A stretch of DNA of 27,594 bases from Ignatzschineria sp. (GTDB lineage Bacteria > Pseudomonadota > Gammaproteobacteria > Cardiobacteriales > Wohlfahrtiimonadaceae): NCBI GenBank assembly GCA_030151245.1, contig JASLEF010000052.1, positions 1 to 27,594 on the forward strand. The letters run 5' to 3'. Each line of letters opens with the position of its first letter. Within the stretch, counting starts at the first letter, position 1. The translations under genes and the position numbers were made by a program. This document shows positions 1 to 6,635 of this stretch, one piece after another. Under the pieces are notes generated by a model, which saw only the letters and a program-made list of their open reading frames with translations, was not told where the DNA came from and did not search any database.

Positions 1-66
1 TGATTGAGGAAGATTAAGATTGGAAAACTTTTGATTGGACACGATAATTTCTCTACTAATAAATAA

Positions 67-109
67 AAGGACTGATAAATCACATCAATATCATGATCTA
101 TCAGTCCTT
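67..109 (-). terminator. Hairpin, possible terminator of the small membrane gene pair
   Basis: An 11-bp perfect inverted repeat (AAGGACTGATA / TATCAGTCCTT) surrounds a 21-nt loop. Read on the minus strand it runs into a T-rich stretch (CCTTTTATTTATT), so it may end transcripts from the minus-strand pair at 253-862. It lies about 140 bases beyond the first gene's stop, and the loop is long, so this is only a moderate case. It could also serve a plus-strand gene left of the window. The rest of 1-252 shows no credible gene. Confidence 0.45.
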
Positions 110-252
110 GAATAGTACGCTATTTTCATCAGTAATTCGATTTAGTTTTTTTGCTTCACCTCTCGCAATCAAAAATTGATCGAGACTGTGTAATTAAATC
201 ATTAAGGTCGCTATTCTTTCGTTATAGCAATAGATAGAATGAAAACTCTGAT

Positions 253-528
253 TTATTCATCTTTTCCCGCTTTCTCTTCTACTTCATAATGCTCTTGGGG
301 ATTATCTATTTTTCCTCGACTTTCAAGCTCTTCCTGCTTCCCCTTCCGATAAACATCAATCCCTATTGATAACAAGATTGCCGGCACAAGCGTCCATAAA
401 AATGCCCACAAAAATGGTTCCACAAGATAATCACCGATTGAATCTGAAGCATGATGGATCTCTTGATAATACTGAGCGCCCAATAGTACAACTGGATAAA
501 ACACTACATATAATAAAATAAATCTCAT
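253..528 (-). CDS. Small two-helix membrane protein (tandem paralogue A)
   Basis: A 91-residue protein of unknown function. It has a hydrophobic N-terminal helix (about residues 2-18), a short polar loop, a second hydrophobic helix (about 36-58, ending near IGIDVYRKGKQ) and a charged C-terminal tail rich in Glu and Lys, so it is probably an inner-membrane protein with two spans. AGAGGA sits just before the ATG. The protein resembles its neighbour at 596-862: both start with a FxLLYxxFxPxVL pattern and share a LWxLxP...ID(V/Y)Y+K segment before the charged tail. The genes are co-oriented, 67 bases apart, and look like a tandem duplication. I do not recognise the family; no catalytic motif is visible. 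Confidence 0.75.
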   Translation of the reverse strand: MRFILLYVVFYPVVLLGAQYYQEIHHASDSIGDYLVEPFLWAFLWTLVPAILLSIGIDVYRKGKQEELESRGKIDNPQEHYEVEEKAGKDE

Positions 529-595
529 AATTCCTCTTTGAAAGCCGAAATCTACAACGTTAAACCATATCTCCCAAACGTATTACAAAATAGCT

Positions 596-862
596 TTAAA
601 GCTTCCAATTTTTTGATGGATCTGACGACTCATCTTCATCAAAATTAGATCGGGTTTCCTTATCACGCTTCTTATAATAATCGATCACAAGCATTACAAT
701 TGTTGTTGGAAAAAGATTCCATAACAGTGCCTTAAAGAGATTCACAACAAAGTCTACGTCTAACCCCCCGATACCAATTAGCCCGCCGCCACCTTTATCA
801 AACATCTCGACTATTTCTAAAACAAAAGGAAAAAACAGAATATAGAGTAAAAAAAAGATCAT
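596..862 (-). CDS. Small two-helix membrane protein (tandem paralogue B)
   Basis: An 88-residue unknown membrane protein, paralogous to the gene at 253-528. The frame opens further upstream with a TTG at 905-907, but I chose the ATG at 860-862. It is preceded by AGGA at proper spacing, and starting there aligns the first helix (MIFFLLYILFFPFVL) with that of its neighbour (MRFILLYVVFYPVVL). A Gly-rich loop (GGGGLIGIGG) is followed by a second helix ending in VIDYYKKRD and a short acidic/polar tail. An ATG at 878-880 is a less likely start. Its function is unknown; the shared two-helix architecture and adjacency suggest the pair acts or assembles together, which is inference. Confidence 0.72.
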   Translation of the reverse strand: MIFFLLYILFFPFVLEIVEMFDKGGGGLIGIGGLDVDFVVNLFKALLWNLFPTTIVMLVIDYYKKRDKETRSNFDEDESSDPSKNWKL

Positions 863-969
863 CGATTCATTCCTATTCATGAGTAATAACCTAACAATAT
901 TAATCAATAATCTTTCAATAATTGTCTATCCCAAGATTCTGGAAAAATAGGTATGTCCCAAAACAAAAA

Positions 970-991
970 ATCCCCAGAAAACTCTGAGGAT
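970..991 (-). terminator. Rho-independent terminator after the MetQ operon
   Basis: Read on the minus strand, ATCC-T-CAGA pairs with TCTG-G-GGAT around a 4-nt loop (one internal mismatch) and is followed directly by TTTTTTG. It lies 38 bases past the stop of the second MetQ-like gene and separates that operon from the small membrane genes. Confidence 0.7.
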
Positions 992-1028
992 CTACTTCGT
1001 CATATTTTAGGAATTCTTTTAAATCAGC

Positions 1029-1916
1029 TTATCGATTCCATGCGTTTGGTAAAATAAAACCGTCATACAACGACTCATTTTTAATATACGTTGCGAATTC
1101 TTTCGATTCATAAGCGGCTTTCAGATCTTTTGCCCACTCTTGATCTTGATCTTCTCCCCGAATAGAGATCATCACAACATGCTCCGCAGGCGTCTCTTCC
1201 ACAACTAATGCATCTGTCATTTTTAAACCAGCATTAGCGACATAATTTCCATTAATCACGGCGAAATCAACATCTTCTAAAATACGTAAACCTTGTGCGG
1301 GATCGAGTAGCAATACCTTAATCCCATTTAATGGAACGATATCTTTTTCACTAAAACGAGAAACTTCTTCATTCGTGACTTTTACCCAGCCGATATTTTC
1401 TAAAATACGCGCCGCTCGCTCTGCATTCACAGGATCATTAGGAATCGCCACGGTCATTCCCGGCTGAACCTCATTTAATGATTGATGACGCTTCGAACGG
1501 AGAGATTGGGGCGCACTTGCCGTATCAGCTAACTTGATCATATTCATACCTAGCTCTCTATTCATCTCTTCCATATACGCAACACTCTGATGCCCCGCCA
1601 CATCGATTGATCCCTCTTTAAGTGCCGGGTTGATCTGCATATTTTGCGATAATATTCTCACCACAACTTCATAACCCTCTGCTTCTAAGATCGGACGAAT
1701 GCCTTTCTCGAACTGCTCAGCATAAGTTGATGGACCAAAACCTAGTACGATCTTTTTATCAGAATCTTGACTATTACCACAAGCCACTAAAACAGATGCC
1801 ATGATACTCAATAACAAAAATTTAAAGCCTTTTTTACAAATTGGTTGCAAATAGAGACCTGTAGCGGAACGGGTCGTTTCCGATATTATCATGATAAATG
1901 TTATTAACTGCTTCAT
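1029..1916 (-). CDS. MetQ/NlpA-family substrate-binding lipoprotein (second copy)
   Basis: A 295-residue periplasmic binding lipoprotein of the NlpA/MetQ family, which delivers D/L-methionine or related sulfur compounds to MetNI-type ABC importers. The upstream GTG at 1950-1952 is possible, but the ATG at 1914-1916 has a strong AAGGAG at proper spacing. The signal region is long and ends in a lipobox (LVAC, Cys about 46). The mature part carries family hallmarks: an LGFGPS start, NPALKEGSIDV, VAIPNDPVNAERAARIL, and DVDFAVINGNYVANAGL. It is last in the metN-metI-flavoenzyme-MetQ-MetQ run, 60 bases after the other MetQ-like gene. By eye it is about half identical to that copy. The ligand-contact stretch (GHQSVAYMEEMNRELG) differs both from the copy and from the usual MetQ pattern, so substrate specificity may differ. 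Confidence 0.9.
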   Translation of the reverse strand: MKQLITFIMIISETTRSATGLYLQPICKKGFKFLLLSIMASVLVACGNSQDSDKKIVLGFGPSTYAEQFEKGIRPILEAEGYEVVVRILSQNMQINPALKEGSIDVAGHQSVAYMEEMNRELGMNMIKLADTASAPQSLRSKRHQSLNEVQPGMTVAIPNDPVNAERAARILENIGWVKVTNEEVSRFSEKDIVPLNGIKVLLLDPAQGLRILEDVDFAVINGNYVANAGLKMTDALVVEETPAEHVVMISIRGEDQDQEWAKDLKAAYESKEFATYIKNESLYDGFILPNAWNR

Positions 1917-1976
1917 AAAACTCTCCTTAACTTTTAAAGATGCCGTTATCACTTTTCTCTGAGAAGCTCAAAGCAC

Positions 1977-2855
1977 TTATTTCGACCAGGCTTTCGGGAA
2001 AATCAATCCCTCATAAATCGGATCTGCTTTAATAAAGGCTTCAAATTCCGGCGATTGGTAAGCTTCTTGAATATCCTTCGCCCATGTTTCATTACGATTT
2101 TTCTCTAAAATAGCCACTTTTACTAAATGCTCCTCGGGTGAATTCTCAATGGCTAATCCATCTTGAATTCTCATCCCTGCATTAGTCACAAAATTGCCAT
2201 TAACTACTGCAAAGTCGATATCTTGTAGGGCCCTTAACATCAGTGCGGATTCCATCTCCACGATTTTGGGTGTCACACTTCCAGGCTTGATCTCATTAAC
2301 ATGGAAAGTAGAAACATCAATCTCCGGTGCCAGTTGAATCCAACCTACTGCCTCCAATAATCTTGCCGCACGTTCAGAACTCACAGGATCCGAAGGAATC
2401 GCGATAGTCATTCCATCACGAATATCAGCAATGCTTTGATGTCTCGTGGAACGAATCGTTTGTGGTGCACTTGGCGTATCGGCCCAAACCATCATCGCAT
2501 CCCCCCCTAATCGACGATTCATCTCTTGCAAGTTTGCCGTACTAATATGAACTGAGACATCGACCGCACCCTCTTTTAATGCCGGCGGAATCATGGAGTT
2601 TTGCGAAAATGTTTTAATCGACACCTGATACCCCTTCTTTTCAAGATAAGGGATGATCCCCCCTTCCACTTGATTGACATAGATCGAAGGCCCTAAACCA
2701 AAAACAATCTCTCTCTTCTCACCTTGTTCGTCACTACACGCCGCAAGTAAAATACCGACCATTAACAATGCAACAACTTTCAATGGTGATAAAAATGCCG
2801 GAGGCTTTATCCATAAACGCCTGAGTAATGCTTGTTTTGCTATCTGTTTTCTCAT
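1977..2855 (-). CDS. MetQ/NlpA-family substrate-binding lipoprotein (first copy)
   Basis: A 292-residue NlpA/MetQ-family lipoprotein, expected to be anchored to the inner membrane and to feed the MetNI transporter encoded upstream. The long basic N-region leads into a hydrophobic stretch and lipobox LLAAC (Cys about 40). The mature domain shows LGLGPSIYVNQ, PPALKEGAVDV, VAIPSDPVSSERAARLL and DIDFAVVNGNFVTNAGM, matching the family fold and its ligand-loop positions. The start ATG is preceded by AGAAGGGA. It is separated from the upstream flavoenzyme gene by 183 bases containing a palindrome (3007-3021), so it may have some independent expression. The presence of a second, diverged binding protein directly after it suggests two ligands share one permease, which is inference. 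Confidence 0.9.
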   Translation of the reverse strand: MRKQIAKQALLRRLWIKPPAFLSPLKVVALLMVGILLAACSDEQGEKREIVFGLGPSIYVNQVEGGIIPYLEKKGYQVSIKTFSQNSMIPPALKEGAVDVSVHISTANLQEMNRRLGGDAMMVWADTPSAPQTIRSTRHQSIADIRDGMTIAIPSDPVSSERAARLLEAVGWIQLAPEIDVSTFHVNEIKPGSVTPKIVEMESALMLRALQDIDFAVVNGNFVTNAGMRIQDGLAIENSPEEHLVKVAILEKNRNETWAKDIQEAYQSPEFEAFIKADPIYEGLIFPKAWSK

Positions 2856-3006
2856 ATCAATTCCCTTCTACCCTATAATTCTTGTTGGTCGCATGCTTAT
2901 CTCTATTAGTAAACTCCGATTTTCAGGCTGAAAAAGCCCATGCTTAGCTTTTATTAACTAAACAGCGATAATTATTTTTTAGATGATTAAAAAATTGACC
3001 TCATCT

Positions 3007-3021
3007 CATCTCATTGAGATG
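3007..3021. promoter_or_regulatory. Palindrome ahead of the MetQ-like genes
   Basis: A 7-bp perfect inverted repeat around one central base (CATCTCA-T-TGAGATG) lies in the 183-base gap between the flavoenzyme gene and the first MetQ-like gene. It could be an operator or a weak RNA hairpin. A related palindrome (TTCTCAT...ATGAGAA) sits upstream of metN at 6395-6411. No regulator is identified. Confidence 0.25.
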
Positions 3022-3038
3022 TTGAATTTAATTTCTAA

Positions 3039-4199
3039 CTAAAGCGTTAAAACACCTTTGGCAAGATTGGTATAAACCATATCCTCCATCGGCGGATTAT
3101 GTAATCCCGCACGAACATCTCGATAAGCACGTGATAGAGGATGTTTTTGCGACAGACTTCTTGCGCCAACAATACGCATCGCTAAATCCACTACTTCAAG
3201 CGCACTGTTCACGATTGAAACTTTGACAGCACTCAATTCTTCACCCATTTCAAGACGAATATCTCGACTAGATTGATCCCATTTTCTCGCAACCCCAAAG
3301 AGAAAATACTCCATCTCCAATAACTTCACACGAATCTGCCCGATCTTCTGCTGTACTGTGGGGTATTGTCCCACCGTTCCGCCATTCATCGCATTTGAGG
3401 AGTAACTATTGGCAAAATTAACAGCCTCTTTATATGCACCTTGTGCAATCCCAAAATAGACTGCCGGAATATGAAGTAACCAACCTTGCGGATCTTTTTT
3501 CCCCGGCGTTAAATATTGAGCAAGATCTTCTGCTCGAATCTCTACATCTTTCAAAATCAGATCATGACTTCCTGTTGCGCTCATCGCAATCGAATCCCAA
3601 GTCTCTTCCATAGAAACGCCGGCAAGTTCTTTCTTCACTAAAAAGCTCGCCACTTGATCTGAGCCTTCAATACCGGCACTCACCGCAAAATAATCTAATA
3701 CGGGAGATAATGTTGTAAAGGTTTTACGACCATTAAGAATCCAGCCACTCTCACTTTTCATAGCTGTTGTTTCAGGTCTTCCTCCACGAGTTGGACTTCC
3801 TGTAGCCGGCTCAGATGCGGCATTATTAATCAGCGCCCCTTTTGCAATAACATCCTCAGCAAACTCCGCATATAACTTAGGATCCCAGTTATCACTTTCA
3901 CCCAGATGCTTACTAATACCCATATGCCAGCCAATCGCTAAGCCTGTTGACCCATCTTGCTTTGCAATTTCTGATTGTAATCTCAGCATCTCTTCTAGTG
4001 AAATACCGGCTCCTCCTAAACTTTTAGGAATCGTTAATGCCGGGAAATTCACCGCTCTTAAATCTGCATAGTTCTCTAATGGAAATGTTCCTGCAACATC
4101 GTGCTGATAAGCACGATCCTTAAATACTTTAGCAATGGTTTTTACCGCATCTAGGCGAGCTTCGGAAGTCATTTCTACTAAGTTTACAACAGGATTCAT
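3039..4199 (-). CDS. Acyl-CoA-dehydrogenase-like flavoprotein in the Met/sulfur uptake operon
   Basis: A 386-residue protein with the acyl-CoA dehydrogenase fold: a helical N-domain, a central beta domain with the FAD-binding NGRKTFTTLSP-type segment, and a C-terminal four-helix domain with RIVGARSLSQKHPLSRAYRDVRAG. In true dehydrogenases the catalytic Glu sits in a YEGT-like motif after the RDA/RDV region. Here the corresponding stretch reads LHNPPMEDMV, so that Glu appears to be absent. Such RD.R..LH.P ends are known from the DszC/SfnB-like flavin oxidoreductase branch that acts in sulfur-compound metabolism. The position between metI and two MetQ-type genes fits a role in using an imported sulfur compound (inference). 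The GTG at 4239-4241 is possible, but the ATG at 4197-4199 has TTGGAG at good spacing. Substrate is unknown. Confidence 0.8.
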   Translation of the reverse strand: MNPVVNLVEMTSEARLDAVKTIAKVFKDRAYQHDVAGTFPLENYADLRAVNFPALTIPKSLGGAGISLEEMLRLQSEIAKQDGSTGLAIGWHMGISKHLGESDNWDPKLYAEFAEDVIAKGALINNAASEPATGSPTRGGRPETTAMKSESGWILNGRKTFTTLSPVLDYFAVSAGIEGSDQVASFLVKKELAGVSMEETWDSIAMSATGSHDLILKDVEIRAEDLAQYLTPGKKDPQGWLLHIPAVYFGIAQGAYKEAVNFANSYSSNAMNGGTVGQYPTVQQKIGQIRVKLLEMEYFLFGVARKWDQSSRDIRLEMGEELSAVKVSIVNSALEVVDLAMRIVGARSLSQKHPLSRAYRDVRAGLHNPPMEDMVYTNLAKGVLTL

Positions 4200-4344
4200 T
4201 ACTTTCTCCAAGGTGAGTTCTACAAGGACGCGCGATATCACGCATCTTTTAATTCATTTTTAAGGCTAACGATTACGAGAGGTTTTAAAGAGAATGATGA
4301 TTTGCAGATATCTTTAATCACCGTCATCACTCTCTGTTTTCAAC

Positions 4345-5019
4345 TTAGTGATAACGTTTTGCCAGAAGGTTTCCTAGCGACTGAATTGCTTGAACAATCA
4401 CCACTAATAATACAACTGTATAGAACATCGCTACACTATCAAAACGTTGATATCCATAGTTAAGCGCTAAATCTCCGATTCCGCCTCCACCCACAGCTCC
4501 GGCCATTGCTGTGGCGCCGACTAAACCGATCGTCGCAGTTGTAAAATTTAAAATGAGCGAACCTCTTGCTTCTGGCAATAAGAATTTCCAGATAATTTGC
4601 AGTGTTGTTGCCCCCATTGAGTTAGCCGCCTCTACAATACCGTGATCAACTTCTAATAATGAGCTCTCTACTAAGCGACCGATAAAAGGAGAAATATAGA
4701 TAATTAAAGGGACGATTGCTGCTGATGTCCCGATTGATGTTCCGACGACCATTCTCGTAAAAGGAATGATAGCAACCATCAAAATAATAAATGGCAAGGA
4801 GCGAACGATATTCACAACGGTATTTAATACTTTATAGAAAATAGGAGACTCTTCGATCCCATTAGGACGAGTTAACACCAGTAAAATACCAATAATAGAG
4901 CCTAAAATTGTTCCAATCACTAATGAAACGCCAACCATGACAAAGGTTTCCCAACCTGCTTGCAGGAATTGCTCGAGCGTTACTTGAGTTTTAAATGTTT
5001 CTGTATACCAATCCCACAT
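4345..5019 (-). CDS. metI: MetI-type ABC transporter permease
   Basis: A 224-residue inner-membrane permease of the MetI family, partner of MetN for import of methionine or related sulfur compounds. Five hydrophobic segments are apparent. The cytoplasmic coupling (EAA) loop reads EAANSMGATTLQIIWKFLLP (about residues 132-151), and the typical TAMAGAVGGGGIGDLA segment follows near 170-185. Length is usual for the family. The start ATG lies 2 bases beyond the metN stop, so the two are translationally linked. It is followed, after 145 bases, by the flavoenzyme gene. Family assignment is firm; the exact transported compound is not shown by sequence alone. Confidence 0.95.
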   Translation of the reverse strand: MWDWYTETFKTQVTLEQFLQAGWETFVMVGVSLVIGTILGSIIGILLVLTRPNGIEESPIFYKVLNTVVNIVRSLPFIILMVAIIPFTRMVVGTSIGTSAAIVPLIIYISPFIGRLVESSLLEVDHGIVEAANSMGATTLQIIWKFLLPEARGSLILNFTTATIGLVGATAMAGAVGGGGIGDLALNYGYQRFDSVAMFYTVVLLVVIVQAIQSLGNLLAKRYH

Positions 5020-5021
5020 GA

Positions 5022-6104
5022 TTAAGCCCCTCTCTTCACTGAATCAAGATTCAATTCTTTTTGTGTCACATTGATCGAATGTTTTGACCCTTCATGCGTC
5101 ACGCGGACGCCATGGAAACGAAGGAATGCTATCGCTTCCTCCACCTTTGCGGCATCACCTGTCATCTGCACAAATGTACTACCGAGAATATTTCCTTCAA
5201 TCTCAATCATATTGGCAAAGAGAATGTTAATCACCACATCACCTTTCAAGATGAGCTCATTAATCACAGGCTCTTGTGCTGAACGACCAAGAAACTCAAA
5301 ACGATAGATATCTGTTAATGTTGGATCATCTAGATTTTGTAAAACACGTTCTGGAATCGAATCCCCAATAATTGTTCGAACAAAGCTCTTCGTTGTCGCT
5401 TTTTCAGGATTTCCAAAAACATCAATGGTCCGCCCCGTTTCGATCACTTCCCCTTTCTCCATCACCGCGACCTTGTTACAGAGGTATTCCACTACTTCCA
5501 TCTGATGAGTAACCATCATAATTGTCACGCCTTGCTCTTGATTGATCTTCTTCAAAAGATCTAAGATCGCAATGGTTGTCTGAGGATCGAGCGCTGAAGT
5601 TGCTTCATCACAAAGAAGTATTTTAGGGTCATTCACTAATGCTCGTGCAATACCAATACGCTGCTTTTGTCCACCCGAAAGCTCACGGGGATAGGAGTTC
5701 TTTTTATCAGGTAATTCTACAAACTGAAGCAATTCATCAACACGACGCTGAATTTCTGCTCTCGAATGCTGACCATTTAAGGTCAAAGGTAAGGCGATAT
5801 TTTCCGCTACAGTCTTTGTCTCTAATAAGTTAAAGTGCTGAAAAATCATTCCGATATTTTTCTTTGCTAAACGGAGTTCTTTCGGTGTATAAGTCGATAG
5901 ATCTCGTCCATCAACTATCACTTTTCCTTTCGTAGGGCTCTCAATATCGTTGACAAGACGAATAAGCGTACTTTTTCCGGCGCCACTATAGCCGATGACC
6001 CCAAAGATATCGCCCTTTTCAATATGGAGGCTAACATCTTTTAACGCTTCGGTTTCAACACCGTTACGTAGGTAAGTTTTATAGATATGTTCAAATTGGA
6101 TCAC
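5022..6104 (-). CDS. metN: MetN-type ABC transporter ATP-binding protein
   Basis: A 360-residue ATPase that powers the MetNI importer on the cytoplasmic face. Walker A (GYSGAGKS, residues 38-45), the Q-loop (MIFQHFN), the ABC signature LSGGQKQRIGIARAL and Walker B ILLCDEATSALD are all intact. The C-terminal about 75 residues (from EPVINELILKGD) form the NIL/ACT-like domain typical of MetN, which in E. coli binds methionine and gives trans-inhibition. The start is GTG with a GGAG 9 bases upstream; no better in-frame ATG exists. It is the first gene of the five-gene operon. The 390-base upstream stretch to the relA terminator is where its promoter must lie. No MetJ-box tandem or SAM riboswitch was recognised by eye. 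Confidence 0.96.
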   Translation of the reverse strand: MIQFEHIYKTYLRNGVETEALKDVSLHIEKGDIFGVIGYSGAGKSTLIRLVNDIESPTKGKVIVDGRDLSTYTPKELRLAKKNIGMIFQHFNLLETKTVAENIALPLTLNGQHSRAEIQRRVDELLQFVELPDKKNSYPRELSGGQKQRIGIARALVNDPKILLCDEATSALDPQTTIAILDLLKKINQEQGVTIMMVTHQMEVVEYLCNKVAVMEKGEVIETGRTIDVFGNPEKATTKSFVRTIIGDSIPERVLQNLDDPTLTDIYRFEFLGRSAQEPVINELILKGDVVINILFANMIEIEGNILGSTFVQMTGDAAKVEEAIAFLRFHGVRVTHEGSKHSINVTQKELNLDSVKRGA

Positions 6105-6498
6105 TGGGTTTTCTCCGTTTATAGACTTTGAGTAATGAAATTGGATTTAAATATGTAGAGATACAACAGCACATTCGCATCTGTATCATGAGGATTTTTG
6201 TTATTTTACACATTTTTATTCAACTCCTTACTCTGTAACAATATTCCTACTTCTCTTGGTAGGTTTTGATCTCAATTATTCAATCTTTTCTATGAAAGCG
6301 CAACACCCTATCTAATAAACCATACATAACATATAAAAACAATATACTTTTGCTATTTTTTTTATTAAACCTTGCCTAAAAAATAGCTAACAACTTCTCA
6401 TTTAATGAGAAAAAAAACAAAAAAGAAAGATACCCTATAAATAACAGATAGATAACAACGGGACGATTCAGCTGCTATTCTCTTTCTTAAGCCCATAA
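6105..6498. other. Intergenic upstream region of metN
   Basis: About 390 AT-rich bases without a gene, holding the metN promoter region. The minus strand has several AT-rich -10-like stretches but no single convincing -35/-10 pair. A palindrome lies at 6395-6411. I saw no riboswitch-like fold or small gene. Confidence 0.4.
6395..6411. promoter_or_regulatory. Palindrome upstream of metN
   Basis: TTCTCAT - TTA - ATGAGAA is a perfect 7-bp inverted repeat about 290 bases before the metN start. It shares the CTCAT/ATGAG core with the palindrome at 3007-3021 but with a different spacer. A shared operator is possible but unproven. Confidence 0.25.
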
Positions 6499-6525
6499 AA
6501 AAGCCTACTGATTAAGTAGGCTTTT
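6499..6525 (-). terminator. Rho-independent terminator of relA
   Basis: A perfect 11-bp stem AAAAGCCTACT / AGTAGGCTTTT with a 5-nt loop. On the minus strand it continues into TTTTTT about 110 bases after the relA stop. The flanking A/T runs would let it work in both directions. Confidence 0.85.
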
Positions 6526-6635
6526 AGATCCCCACAGCAATAATGCCGGAATCTCAATAATCAAAGCATCTCTCTTATAGAATAAGTGCGCGCTATTAAG
6601 GCAATATCTCTACCTTAATAAACCATACCGCTTCC

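Noticed and set aside
1..17. Possible end of a plus-strand gene (..IEED stop at 15-17)
   Set aside because: Only five codons are visible; any frame could show this.
6105..6498. SAM or methionine riboswitch before metN
   Set aside because: No matching pattern of conserved stems was visible by eye; only a short palindrome was found.
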